A stretch of 64,000 nt of DNA from Symbiodinium natans (GCA_905221605.1 CAJNDS010002745.1:696001-760000); one strand, 5' to 3'. Numbered from the stretch's first letter, positions 40,006-49,407 are shown. Notes: generated by a model not told the origin, from the sequence alone. Numbers and translations are program-made.

Positions 40006-40396
40006 TTAGGGGCTTTTAGGGTTTAGGGTTTAGGGTTTAGGGTTTGGGGTTTAGGGTTTAGGGTTTAGGGCTTGGGTTTTTTAGGGTTTAGGGCTTAGGG
40101 TGTTTAGGGTTTAGGGTTTAGGGCTTGGGGTTTTTCAGGGCTTAGGGTTTGGGGTTTAGGGTTTGGGGTTTAGGGTTTAGGGTTTGGGGTTTGGGGCTTA
40201 GGGGCTTTTTCAGGGTTGTGGGCTTAGGGTGTTTAGGGTTTAGGGTTTTTCAGGGTTTAGGGTTTGGGGTTTAGGGTTTGGGGTTTAGGGTTTAGGGTTT
40301 GGGGTTTAGGGTTTAGGGTTTAGGGTTTGGGGTTTAGGGTTTAGGGTTTGGGGTTTAGGGTTTGGGGTTTAGGGTTTGGGGGTTTAGGGTTTAGGG
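40006..40396. repeat. long mixed TTTAGGG/TTTGGGG region
   Basis: Nearly 400 bp of alternating TTTAGGG and TTTGGGG with inserted GGGCTT and TTTTT steps, including three related sub-blocks. Confidence 0.94.
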
Positions 40397-40527
40397 CAAC
40401 GGGTTTTTAGGGTTTGTGGCTTTAGGGTTTCGGGCTTAGGGTTGTAGGGTCTGGGGCTTTACGATTTAGTGCTTAGAGTTTAGGGCTTCGGGCTTTTAGG
40501 GTTTTTAGGGTTTAGGGTTTCCGATGC

Positions 40528-40580
40528 AATCTCCACCCAGAATTTCATGTTGCCTGCAACTTGCTCACGAGCTAATGTTG
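40528..40580 (-). CDS. candidate exon, unknown protein
   Basis: Acceptor AGGGTTTCAG|C and GC donor GAGATT|GCATCG. The frame is TLAREQVAGNMKFWVEI. Confidence 0.45.
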
Positions 40581-40652
40581 CTGAAACCCTAAACCCCAAA
40601 CCCTGAGGACCCTAAACCCTAAACCCTACACCCCAAACCCTAAATCATAAAC

Positions 40653-40695
40653 AAAGAAGGGCAGCCGCACTTGGCGTTCAGTTGTTTCCTCATCC
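40653..40695 (-). CDS. candidate exon next to a retroelement insertion
   Basis: Acceptor TTTCATTTGGTTCCCAG|G and donor TTCTTT|GTTTATG. The frame is DEETTERQVRLPFF. The 14-bp target duplication of the insertion at 40712-41634 overlaps the pyrimidine tract of this acceptor, which is preserved. Confidence 0.47.
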
Positions 40696-40697
40696 CT

Positions 40698-41648
40698 GGG
40701 AACCAAATGAAGAAGAAGAAGAGTGCGCCGAATGTAGCCCCTACTCCCCAGAACCAACCAATTAGCACCGACTCCGCGTTGGGCGCGGCGGCCTCCAGGT
40801 GCTACAAAATTGAAGAGCCCTCCATATTGGAACCAGCGGGGATCCCCGGAGGGGCTAAGAGGCAGGTGAAAGGGCGATATCAGGTACCTCTGTCCAAAGA
40901 AGAGCTCGCTCAACACAAGGGCGCCCCCACGTAGGTGACGCCCGAACATCCGGGGATTCCCGATAGGAATGCCCCACTGCAGGGTCGGCTCGTGGCCTTC
41001 CCCAAAGAGCGAGAAAAAGAAACAGAGGAGTCACAAGTCCGACCAAAGCGCCCCCTCCCTGGACCTCGCACCGTACGCGATAACACCAAAGGGACCCCCT
41101 GTCCACACACACCTCGTGCACAGCCTGAAGGCAACCTAGGGTCGAGACCCCGTGCGCAAAACCCCCGCAGACAACCACGTGATAAGCCCAACCGCCGACC
41201 ACACGGGTGGGCAAACCTCACTGACACACCCGGCACACCACCAGAAAAACCACACCCAGCAGAGGAGAGGGAGACCGCACCATGTGCGGCCCCCCCCAAC
41301 GGCCCCCGCGACAGCTTTAAGCCAGAGTGGCCGAGGATGACTGGCATTCCGCCCCCTGTTGACCCAGCAAAACAGATGACCCCAAGGACAAACACCGTAC
41401 AGAAGGGTGGTCCGACCATGTCGGAAGTGGATTAGCCCATGCTGCATCTCTCATATCGCGCTCTCACCCTGGCCCCAGCACCGTCACACCCACTGGTCCC
41501 GAGGCACATCATCCGAACCTAGCGCAAGCAAAAGCACACACACATCGCGCACAGCCACAAACCCTAACTAGTGCAGCAGCATGGTTGCCCGCGCGGCGGC
41601 CACGGGGAGGCCGACGCCAGTCGGTGCCGCGCAAGGGAACCAAATGAA
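40698..41648 (+). mobile_element. retroelement-like insertion with 14-bp target duplication
   Basis: GGGAACCAAATGAA occurs at 40698-40711 and again at 41635-41648. The 923 bp between are compositionally distinct, with no telomere tract. They start with a GAAGAAGAAG run and carry on the plus strand a frame of about 240 codons broken by one TAG at 40932-40934. They end with a perfect 5-bp stem hairpin (CCGAC-GCCA-GTCGG, 41611-41624) before TGCCGCGCAA. No terminal inverted repeats. The TSD length and 3' hairpin fit a non-LTR or non-autonomous retroelement. No reverse transcriptase is present. It lies in an intron-like region, antisense to the neighbouring exons. Confidence 0.72.
40712..41435 (+). 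pseudogene. Pro/Arg-rich element ORF broken by one TAG
   Basis: Two frame-continuous segments are separated by a single TAG at 40932. The first reads SAPNVAPTPQNQPISTDSAL and onward. The second (from 40935, 166 codons) is highly charged and Pro-rich (KEREKETEESQVRPKRPLPG) and ends at TAG 41433. The composition suggests a disordered or gag-like nucleic-acid-binding protein. No zinc knuckle is visible. Whether the TAG is a mutation, a read error or read through is unknown. Confidence 0.5.
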
Positions 41649-42037
41649 ACCCAGAAATTGGGGGTCATGTACCCTGCTATACTTCGTTTAGGGTTTAGGG
41701 TTTAGGGTTGAAGACTTCCGATTAACCCTAAACCCGTTTTGGGTTCAGTTGGTCCCTTGAAAGAGCCCGTTGAGGTTCCTCACCATTTGAGAAGAAACCC
41801 TATGGCTCCATGTGCCTTTATAGTACACTCGGGCCTCAAAGGGGCTGAACATGCAAGCTTTAGGGCCCAAATATAAACTGTATAGAGGAAACCCTAGACC
41901 CTAAACCCCTACGTACCCTGAAGGCACAAACCCCTAAACCCCCGACCCCTAAACCCTAAACTCCTAAACCCTAACCCCCCTAAAGCTGGAACCCTACCCT
42001 AGACCCCGAAACTCCTAATTGTGTTTTGACGCGTCGC

Positions 42038-42099
42038 TGAAAGCGTTGCTCAAAAAGGACATTCATCCTGTGATTGCTTCGGTCCCGCATTGGGGGGGC
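42038..42099 (-). CDS. candidate exon, basic
   Basis: Acceptor GTTCCCGTAG|G and GC donor CTTTCA|GCGACG. The frame is PPMRDRSNHRMNVLFEQRF. Confidence 0.46.
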
Positions 42100-42156
42100 C
42101 TACGGGAACCCTAAACATTGAGGGTTGTGGATGAGCGTCAATCCCAAAACCAGGAC

Positions 42157-42248
42157 CTTGGGAGCTTCTTTGACCCAGCATCTGTGGCGATAAACATCGG
42201 GGCGCCCAGTGTGGACACCACGAAGTGCAGCGGATAGTAGCTCATGAC
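42157..42248 (-). CDS. candidate exon, 30 codons
   Basis: Acceptor GCCTTCTTCCGCAG|G and donor CCCAAG|GTCCTG. The frame VMSYYPLHFVVSTLGAPMFI then ATDAGSKKLP has high GC3 and a clear protein-like pattern. Confidence 0.55.
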
Positions 42249-42428
42249 CTGCGGAAGAAGGCTTGCGCGGGGGTAGAGCACTTAGGGGTCTTACGGCTTG
42301 AGGTTTAGGTTTGCCAGGTTTAGAGTTTTTTGGGTTTTGGAATCGAAGGCCCCACCCCAAGCCCTCATCCGTACAACAGCTTGCCTAAACCCCAAACCCT
42401 AAACCCGAAACCCTAAAAGTCAGGAAAC

Positions 42429-42466
42429 CCCCTTGAAAACAGTACAGGTTGTTCAGCACAGTGCCA
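42429..42466 (-). CDS. short candidate exon, strong acceptor
   Basis: Acceptor TATTTTCTGCGCTTTTTGCAG|T and donor GGGG|GTTTCC. The frame is GTVLNNLYCFQG. Confidence 0.42.
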
Positions 42467-42761
42467 CTGCAAAAAGCGCAGAAAATAGGGTTTCGTGTCA
42501 CCCTCAACCCAAACCCAAAACCCCAAAACCTTTATCTTTGAAGCCCTTGCTGCTTCCTAGACACTGCACCACAAACCTCAAGCCCTAAACCCTAAAGGCC
42601 CTGAAACCTAAAGGCTAACTGCCCTAAGCTTATGAATCCTAAACCTTTTCGACACTAAAGACCCGAAACCCTAGACTTCCTAACACTAAGCCCTACGTGC
42701 TAAACTCTAAACCTTAAATCCTAAACCCTAAACCCTAAAAGCCCTAAATGAGAGAATCAGC

Positions 42762-42819
42762 TTTGTGGAAGGGACTCAGCCGCCCTGCGCGCCTTCTGCC
42801 AGAAGAAAAGCTCTGGGTC
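42762..42819 (-). CDS. candidate exon, charged
   Basis: Acceptor GAAACCTCCAG|G and GC donor CCACAAA|GCTGA. The frame is DPELFFWQKARRAAESLPQ. Confidence 0.48.
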
Positions 42820-43100
42820 CTGGAGGTTTCGGGGAGGAATGGTAGGCTTTATCCGGTTTAGGGTTTTTAGGGTTTTCAGGGCTTTTGGGTTTTTTTGGGT
42901 CTTGGGGTTTAGGGCTTAGGGGCTTAGGGTTTTCTCGTGAACGATTTGGGGTTTGCAGCTTAGGCTTTATCGGGTTTATAGGGTCTAGAGTTTAGGGAAA
43001 GGGCCATTAGAGTGTCCTCCTCCTTGTGTAAGGTAGGGGTTCCCAATTAAGGGCTCCTCCTCGTGTCCTCGTCAGGACCCGAAACCCGAAATCGCCTACA

Positions 43101-43182
43101 GGCTCCGACGTCGTACCTTTTGAGGGCGGTATACAAGAATTCCCTACGACTAAACCCAAAAGGAACTAAATTCTAGCCTCCA
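43101..43182. repeat. hairpin family D element
   Basis: GGCTCCGACGTCGTACCTTT and CAAAAGGAACTAAATTCTAG, a diverged copy of the element at 36395. Confidence 0.6.
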
Positions 43183-43337
43183 GATGAGCCCTCTCAAACC
43201 TTTGGGGTTTAGGGCATCGGGAAGAAAGAACCCTAAACCCTTCATGTCAACCCTAAACCCTAAACCCTAAAACCCTAAACCCTAACCCTAGAATCCCAAA
43301 CCCTAAAAGCCCAAAAAACTGGCTGTCCAGATGAAAC

Positions 43338-43398
43338 CCTCTGCATTGCTCTGGCGCAGCTGCTCGAGGAGGCTGTGGCCGTCCACCTCTTGGAAGGC
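43338..43398 (-). CDS. candidate exon, 20 codons
   Basis: Acceptor GCACGCCAAG|G and donor GAGG|GTTTCA. The frame is AFQEVDGHSLLEQLRQSNAE. The same CACGCCAAG|GCC acceptor string occurs 31 bases upstream, followed by an open frame (AEIVWHARQ), so tandem or alternative acceptors are possible. Confidence 0.5.
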
Positions 43399-43463
43399 CT
43401 TGGCGTGCGTGCCACACGATCTCGGCCTTGGCGTGCAGGTGCTTCTTCATTGCCGTTGCTTCG

Positions 43464-43540
43464 CAGGGAATTGGGGAATGAGGTACCCTATGTAATCCCT
43501 CAAAGGGTAGGGAAAATACAGGGTAGCTCATTCCCCCATG
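43464..43540. repeat. hairpin family C element
   Basis: AATTGGGGAATGAGGTACCC and GTAGCTCATTCCCCCATGC form the inverted pair. Confidence 0.65.
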
Positions 43541-43624
43541 CCCCTCTAGCCCACGGCAAGCTTTCTCGGCGCCTTGCCTTCCGGAACAAGGGAGCCCACG
43601 GCTCTTTCTCTTGAGTGCCGCGTC

Positions 43625-43825
43625 TCAAGGCGGCGCTCCGGCTTCTAGCCGGCGCATTTCGCTGCCCCAGGCTTCCAGGCGCGTGCGCGTCGGCGTCCCA
43701 GACTCTAGGCCTTCCAGGGCCCTGCTGAGGGCACCGACGTCGTAGTACTTGCGGGTGTCCTGGCCCTTATGGCTCTTGGTGGCTCTGTCGGCTCTGCCGT
43801 CGCCCAGGAAAGGCGTGAGAACATA
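43625..43825 (-). CDS. candidate terminal exon, 66 codons plus stop
   Basis: Acceptor AAACCCTCGAG|T. The frame YVLTPFLGDGRADRATKSHK, then GQDTRKYYDVGALSRALEGL, then an Arg/Glu-rich tail ends in TGA. Third positions are almost all G or C, and 66 codons without a stop makes this one of the strongest coding signals. It may be a gene's 3' end. The exon at 43338 would then belong to the next gene or to an alternative splice form. Confidence 0.6.
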   Translation of the reverse strand, partial: YVLTPFLGDGRADRATKSHKGQDTRKYYDVGALSRALEGLESGTPTRTRLEAWGSEMRRLEAGAPP

Positions 43826-44286
43826 CTCGAGGGTTTAGGGTTTAGGGTTTCGAGCTTAGGGGCCTTTCGGCCTGCAGGGCGTAGCGGCTGATTTGCTGGC
43901 GCTTCAGGGTTTCTGGCCCTTTATGGCTTCAGGATGTTAATGGTTCAGGTTAAACCCTAAATCCCTAAAACCCGAAGCCTTAAAAGTCTGGGCTTCAGGG
44001 TTGTTCGGATCGCGAAGCTTAAGACCAGATACTGGATCGGTGGCCTTGTTTAGAGAATCTTGAGGGCTAAGGGCTTAGGGTTTTGGGGCTAGGGGTTTTG
44101 GGTTTAGGAGATGTAGGGAGTTGCCCCGGGGTACAGGCCTAAGTCTCAGAAAGTAGCTCTTGGGGTCTAGGCTCCGCGATTTGTATTGGGTCCGGGCCCT
44201 AACCCTAAACCCTAAACCCGAAACCCTAAACCCTAAACTCTAAACCCTGAACCCTAAACCCTAAACCCTAAACCCTACATATCAAG

Positions 44287-44382
44287 GTGTCTCCGTCTCC
44301 TTCAGCTTCTTGGCGTCATGGCTCCGCTCACGCAGGTTCGTTGCAGTGTAGGCGGCCACGTACCCCGAGATGCTGAAGAAGC
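44287..44382 (-). CDS. candidate exon, 32 codons
   Basis: Acceptor GCTGTAGAG|G. The frame FFSISGYVAAYTATNLRERS then HDAKKLKETE has very high GC3. The donor is unclear, possibly a GA type. Confidence 0.52.
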
Positions 44383-44520
44383 CTCTACAGCAGGGTTTAG
44401 GGTTTAGGGCTAGGGTTTAGGGTTTGGAGTTTAGGGTTTGGGCTTAGGGTTTAGGGTTTAAGGGTTTGGGATTCGGGGTTCAGGGCTTGGGGTAATTTCA
44501 GAACTTCGGGCCTAGACCCT

Positions 44521-44617
44521 GGTGCCCCTGTGGTACGTTTGCGGGAAGAATACGAGATTCTCGTATGAGAATCTCTTACACCTATAAGCCAAGGGAAAAC
44601 TACGTTGGAGCTTGCAG
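44521..44617. repeat. hairpin family D, diverged copy
   Basis: GGTGCCCCTGTGGTACGTTT and ACTACGTTGGAGCTTG, with a palindromic TACGAGATTCTCGTA inside. Confidence 0.55.
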
Positions 44618-44807
44618 CTCAGCCCTAAACACCAACACCTAAACCCTAAACTCTAAGCTACCCTAAACCCCGAAGTTTACACCCTAAGCCCTAAGCCCTA
44701 AGCCCTAAGCCCTAAATCCTAAACCCTAAACCCCAAACCCTCAACCCTAAACCCTAAACCCTAAACCCTAAACCCTAAACTTGACTGAAATTCCGGTGCT
44801 AAGCAGC

Positions 44808-44864
44808 CTCCGACGAGCACGTTCTCCTGCGTCAGGAGCTGCAGGAGTCGCTTGTTGTCCGTAC
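44808..44864 (-). CDS. candidate exon, 18 codons
   Basis: Acceptor CTAAATTGCAG|G and GC donor CGGAG|GCTGC. The frame is TDNKRLLQLLTQENVLVG. The acceptor and first bases are copied in inverted orientation at 45308-45330. Confidence 0.5.
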
Positions 44865-45214
44865 CTGCAATTTAGGGTTTAGGGTTTAGGGTTTAGGGTT
44901 TAGGGTTTAGGGTTTAGGGTTTAGGGTTTAGGCTGAAGGGTTTCGGGTTTAGGGTTCAGGGTTTAGGGTTTAGGGGTTAGGGTTTAGGGCTGCAGTTCGA
45001 CCCCGGGGTAACCTAGGAATAAAGCGCCTAGGGGTTTTAGGGCTTTAAGGTTTAGGGTGTAACGGTTTTGGGGTATTGGGTTTAGGGATTTGTGGTTTAG
45101 GGCTAGTGACCCAATAGTATTGGAACAAAACGAGTGCGCTTTCAAACCCGAGAGGGTTTAGGGTTTAGGGAGTTTGGAGTTTGGGGTTTAGGGTTTAGGG
45201 CTAGGGAGAGAAGG

Positions 45215-45349
45215 AGGGGCCCTTTTCGGTTGAAAAGGGCTTATGAGGGAACCTCAGCCTAAAAACAGGGAACCCTAAACCCTAAACCCTAAACCCTAAA
45301 CCCTAAACCCTAAATTGCAGGTACGGCCAACTCTGTGTCCTAGGCAGTT
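45215..45349. repeat. family G element interrupted by telomere tract plus filler
   Basis: CCCTTTTCGGTTGAAAAGGG and AAAAACAGGGA are followed by six CCCTAAA units, a 22-bp filler matching 44858 inverted, then ACTCTGTGTCCTAGG. The uninterrupted copy at 22228 has about 10 bases in that interval. Confidence 0.6.
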
Positions 45350-45614
45350 CCGGTGCGGGTCAGAAGCATTGGCAGCCTAGGGATGCGGGGTTTTTGTGTG
45401 GGGTTTAAGATGGCCCTAAACCCTAAACCCTAAACCCTAAACCCTAAACCCTAAACCCTAAACCCTAAACCCTAAACCCTATAAACCCTAAACCCCCAAT
45501 ACTTCCCGAGCCTCCCATAGGATCCCTGGGTACCGAGTCAGTTGAGGTGGATGTCGGTCCTAAACCCTAAACCCTAAACCCTGAACCCTAAACCCTAAAC
45601 CCTAAACCCTAAAC

Positions 45615-45663
45615 CCTTCTCTTGAAGGCACGGCGAGCATCCTTCGGCAGCTTGGAGTGGCAC
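45615..45663 (-). CDS. candidate exon, basic
   Basis: Acceptor GGTTTCGGAG|G and donor AGAAGG|GTTTAG from a telomere unit. The frame is CHSKLPKDARRAFKR. Confidence 0.42.
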
Positions 45664-45715
45664 CTCCGAAACCCTAAACCCTAAACCCTAAACCCTAAAC
45701 CCTAAACCTCAAGGC

Positions 45716-45863
45716 AGGCCGGCAGATTCACGCCGCCTTTTTGGGTCTCCGCAACCCGCCTCTCAAGCTCTTCCTCCATGCCAAGGAACACCAAGGTTTT
45801 AAGTTCACGGAGCATTCGGCGAAGTGATCGAATAGATGGTGGTCGTGCTGGTGCTGGTGTTCC
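45716..45863 (-). CDS. candidate exon, 49 codons
   Basis: Acceptor CTTCCGTCCTTAAG|G. The open frame runs TPAPARPPSIRSLRRMLREL, then KTLVFLGMEEELERRVAETQ, then KGGVNLPA, to a GC donor (GCCT|GCCTTG). A Pro/Arg-rich start leads to a charged helix. No family recognised. Confidence 0.55.
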
Positions 45864-46160
45864 CTTAAGGACGGAAGTGCTGGGGTTTAGGGTGTAGGGT
45901 TGAGGGTTCAGCGTTTAGGGTTCTCAAGGTTTAATTAGGGTTGAGGGTTCAGCGTTTAGGGTTCTCAAGGTCACCTTAACGTGTACATGGAGAATCGAAG
46001 CATGTTCTGAACCGATTTGTAGTTGTAGCCTAAGTAGTCATTAGGTCCCTGAAAGGGTGAGACCTTACAAACCAGGTGTGTGTGTGTGTGTGGACGCACG
46101 TTTGCTCAGGGGAACCCGAATCAAGCCTTTTATTCTCAACCCTAAAGCCCCCATCCCTAC

Positions 46161-46212
46161 AGGAAATCCTCGCTCAAAACCCGAAAACAAACATCCAACA
46201 ATCCGAAGTAGT
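46161..46212 (-). CDS. candidate exon, unknown protein
   Basis: Acceptor AACTCGAAG|A and donor TTTCCT|GTAGGG. The frame is YFGLLDVCFRVLSEDF. A plus-strand frame with an equally good acceptor (CCATCCCTACAG|G) overlaps. Confidence 0.4.
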
Positions 46213-46360
46213 CTTCGAGTTTGGGGTTTAAGGGCTTCGGGTTCGGGGGTTTAGGGGTGTGCTTTCGGCTTGAGGTTTCGGGTCCATAAGCTTAAGGATT
46301 GAGCAAAAATTGAGTCTCTTTTTGGAGATACCAACTTAACAACCCGACCTCAACCTAGGC

Positions 46361-46406
46361 CCAAGCCACCAAAGCGGATGAAGTGGCCGAGAATAATGGG
46401 AAAGAC
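46361..46406 (-). CDS. candidate exon, hydrophobic
   Basis: Acceptor TTGCGCCACTTCCCCAG|G and GC donor CTTGG|GCCTAG. The frame is VFPIILGHFIRFGGL. Confidence 0.46.
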
Positions 46407-46910
46407 CTGGGGAAGTGGCGCAAGTGCAAGTCTGGGTGGTTTTGTTGCTTCAATCCTGGGGCTGTGGGTTCGACCTCGATTTCTGAGCACATTTCCCTAC
46501 ACCCTAAACCATAAGCCCTAAACCCTAAACCCGAAACCCTACACACCCTAAGCCCTAAACCAGTGCTGACTGAGGTTCTTCTATTGGGTCTAAGGTGAAA
46601 TTTCAGGCCCTTTTGAGGGCCAGGCTGGGGTAGAAGCACTTGATCTTGGTAGGGGCGGGGGGGGGGGGGGGGGGGGAAGGCAAGGTAGGGGGGGCTGGTG
46701 TCTGCTGGTCGGGTACAAGAGAGATAGGAGTTTAGGGTTGAGAGTTTAGGGCTGGGGTTACGGGTTCAGGTTTCGGTTTAGGGTTCAAGGTTAAGGCAAG
46801 ACTAGAAACCCTTGGGAGGAGCTTTTCTGATCGTCGCTCTGGAGGCGGGGGGTTTAGGTTGCAGAGTTTAGGGCCCACAGCCTAAGCGCCTAAGGTGCCT
46901 AAACCCTCAC

Positions 46911-46968
46911 CAAAGGCTCCCCGCATAGGCAGTCCCAGCCCTTGCTGGTTGAGTTTCAGGTTCAGGAG
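46911..46968 (-). CDS. candidate exon with GTGAGG donor
   Basis: Acceptor CCCCTATAAG|C and donor CCTTTG|GTGAGG. The frame is LLNLKLNQQGLGLPMRGAF. Confidence 0.48.
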
Positions 46969-47090
46969 CTTATAGGGGATAGGATTAGGGGCAACCCTTG
47001 GGGATATAGACCCTCTGAGTAAGGTCCCTGTTTAAGAGATCCAGAAGATTGTTAAGAAGGGTTCCCTTTTAAGCGCCCCCCTTATCCTGC

Positions 47091-47131
47091 CTACGAGCTT
47101 CGCCCAGATCCTTCAACTCAAGCCATGGCTC
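47091..47131 (-). CDS. short candidate exon, strand uncertain
   Basis: Acceptor TCCTTCACAAG|G and GC donor GTAG|GCAGG. The frame is EPWLELKDLGEAR. Two plus-strand frames over 47070-47210 are also open for about 40 codons. Confidence 0.3.
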
Positions 47132-47298
47132 CTTGTGAAGGAGCTCTACAACTCCAGAAGGCCCTCAAGCTTAGACCCCAGCAAAAGAGAGCACAGCCCG
47201 GCTTAGAGGGTTTAGGTTTTAGGGCTAGCCCTAAACCCTGAACCCTAAACCCTAAACCCTAAACCCTAAACCCTAAACCCCCTCGCGGTCCTGGAGAC

Positions 47299-47358
47299 CC
47301 TGAACGCAAAGAATCGCGAGTGAGCGGCCAGAGCGAAGCGGCAGCCGTCGATGCAGTC
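47299..47358 (-). CDS. candidate exon, 20 codons
   Basis: Acceptor TGAACCCAAG|G and donor TTCAGG|GTCTCC. The frame is DCIDGCRFALAAHSRFFAFR. Confidence 0.5.
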
Positions 47359-47769
47359 CTTGGGTTCAGGGATTAGGGTTTAGGGTTAGGGTCAGGGTTA
47401 GGTTCAAGGTTAGGGTTTAGGGTTTAGGCTTAGGCTTAGGGTTTCAGGGTTTAGGGTGGACTTTTGAACCCAACAGCAACCCTGCAGCCGGAACCATAAA
47501 AAAAAACAAAAGCGCAAGAACGTATACAGCCCTTATCCCATAACGGAAAACACCCTAACACACACCCTACAACCCCTAGCCAAAAACTAGGTGGCGGCGC
47601 CCGTAAGAGGCCGTGTGACTGAACACATTCTGTGTTTACATTTTTCGCGTCGAGGGCTGAAAACCCAAGTAAAACACACATTTTCGTGATCACCGCAGCA
47701 TTTGCAGGGCTCGAAAACACTGAAGGGTTAGGTCATTTTTTCGGAAAAAATGCATTTTCGCTCGAAGCC

Positions 47770-47882
47770 TGATCGTTCTTTTTGTTGTTTTTTTCCAGGG
47801 GGTCCTTGTTTTTTTGAAGTTTTGGACGCGTTTTTTGCTCGAATTTGCGCTCTCGCCTAGGCGCGGGCACGTTTTGCTCATT
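47770..47882. repeat. 110-bp duplication, copy 1
   Basis: Shares TTTTGAAGTTT.GGACGCGTTTTTTGCT and GCTCTCGCCTAGGCGCGGGC with 48152-48262. A third fragment lies at 47958-48000. Confidence 0.85.
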
Positions 47883-48151
47883 CCCCATGTTGAACTTTCA
47901 AATGGCGATTTTCGGTTCGGAAAGTTTTTTCTGCGCTATGGCACCGGCAGTTCAGGTTCGAAATAGTGCTCTCGCCACAGCGCAGGCATGATTTTTCTGG
48001 AATTGTGCTTTGGTTGTAACCCAACAGACTTGTGCACTGGATCCTGAAAGTGGCCTCAAGTTGATTCTTCTTCAGGGTTCAAGGTTCAAAGTTTAGGGTT
48101 CAGGTTTCAGGATTTGGGTTTGCACTGCTTGGACTATTCTTTTGGGTTTAA

Positions 48152-48262
48152 GGATCGTTTGTTTGTTGTGTTTTTTTTCTCGGGGGTGTCGTTTTGAAGT
48201 TTCGGACACATTTTTTGCTTGAAATTGCGCTCTCGCCTAGGCGCGGGCGCGTTTTGCTTATA
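48152..48262. repeat. 110-bp duplication, copy 2
   Basis: About 85 percent identical by eye to 47770-47882, same orientation, in a T-rich non-telomeric stretch. Confidence 0.85.
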
Positions 48263-48353
48263 AACCCCGAATTAAACAGCAAGGGTTTAGGCCTTTGGGG
48301 ATTAGGGGTTCAGGCTTTGGAGTTGCAGGTGTGAAGTCCCAAGTCACGTGATT

Positions 48354-48388
<35 letters not shown>
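48354..48388. repeat. poly-C run
   Basis: About 33 consecutive C. Confidence 0.97.
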
Positions 48389-48391
<3 letters not shown>

Positions 48392-48540
48392 CCCACCCCG
48401 AGCCCAGAAATTGTGGTTACTCGCACGGCCTCTTAGAGGCGCCGTCTCCAAAAACTAACCCAACAAAAACCAAAAACTCTGAACTCCAGACCCCCAACAG
48501 CTACAACAAACGTTGAAGAGAAACATAAGCCCCAAACCTT

Positions 48541-48650
48541 GGGTTGTGCCCCTTGTACTACTAACAGTCCTTAATGGGGATTTTAATTGGTGGAGGGGGG
48601 GGCTACTGTAATCTCTACGAAGGACTGTTCGTATCAGGGGGAACCTCCCA
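48541..48650. repeat. hairpin family A element
   Basis: Arms GTGCCCCTTGTACTACTAAC..CCTTAATGGGG and CGAAGGACTGTTCGTATCAG..GGGAACCTCCC. Confidence 0.7.
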
Positions 48651-48797
48651 CCCAAACACTAAATGAAAAATAAGCATCCTCGAGCCAACCAACACCCCGA
48701 ACCCCTAAAGCTGTTTACTGCTCTGCTCCCTAAACCCTAAGCCCTAAACCCTAAACCCTAAACCCTAAACCCTGAACCCAAACCCCCCATTTGCAGC

Positions 48798-48852
48798 TCG
48801 AAGATCGATCCGGGGCTTTCGGGGCGCCGCCGTCGAGAGAGCCTCCAGCAGG
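48798..48852 (-). CDS. candidate exon, basic
   Basis: Acceptor CCTAAAG|C and GC donor CTTCGA|GCTGC. The frame is LLEALSTAAPRKPRIDL. Confidence 0.4.
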
Positions 48853-49117
48853 CTTTAGGTCTGTCCGGGTTTAGGGTTAGGGTTTACGGTTGAGGGTTGA
48901 GGGTTTAGGGTTTAGGGTGGAGGGTTGAGGGGGTTGACTTTCGGGCTTTTGAAACAAACTTTGGGCATTTTCTTGTTCAGCGTGTTTAGGGTTTAGGGTT
49001 TAGGGTTTAGGGTTTAGGGCCTAGGGCTTAGGGCTTAGGGTTTAGGAGGTGGGGACGACTGGATGGATCCAGTGTGGCGCCAGAGGGGCGGGGGAGGGCG
49101 GGGTGCCTGCAGCTGCG

Positions 49118-49185
49118 GTTTAGGGTTTAGGGTTTAGGGTTTAGGGTTTAGGGTTTAGGGTTTAGGGTTTAGGGTTTAGGGGTTA
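49118..49185. repeat. TTTAGGG telomere-type tract
   Basis: About nine units, ending with GGTTAGG variants. Confidence 0.96.
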
Positions 49186-49208
49186 GGGGTTAGGGGCACT
49201 CTTAGAAC

Positions 49209-49244
49209 TCTGGTTCGCCATTTCTGCTCATCCGCTACTTCTTC
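49209..49244 (-). CDS. short candidate exon, acidic/basic
   Basis: Acceptor TATTCTGAG|G and donor ACCAGA|GTTCTA. The frame is EEVADEQKWRTR. Confidence 0.38.
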
Positions 49245-49372
49245 CTCAGAATAGGGGTTAGGGTTTATCTACGGTTTAGGGTTTAGGTTTACTTTTCTTT
49301 TGTGGGGGGGGGGGGGGGGGGCGGTTCCTACAGTAAGGACTAGAGTATTTTGCGGCTAAGTTAGGGTGGTAC

Positions 49373-49407
49373 GCCTGTTCCGGAAAACGCACCCGATGAA
49401 ATCGACC
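49373..49407 (-). CDS. short candidate exon
   Basis: Acceptor GGGGCTTCAG|G and donor ACAGGC|GTACCA. The frame is VDFIGCVFRNR. Confidence 0.36.

Noticed and set aside
40910-41419. 169-codon minus-strand ORF in the insertion
   Set aside because: It is the antisense shadow of the plus-strand Pro/Arg-rich frame, which is the longer and more regular of the two.
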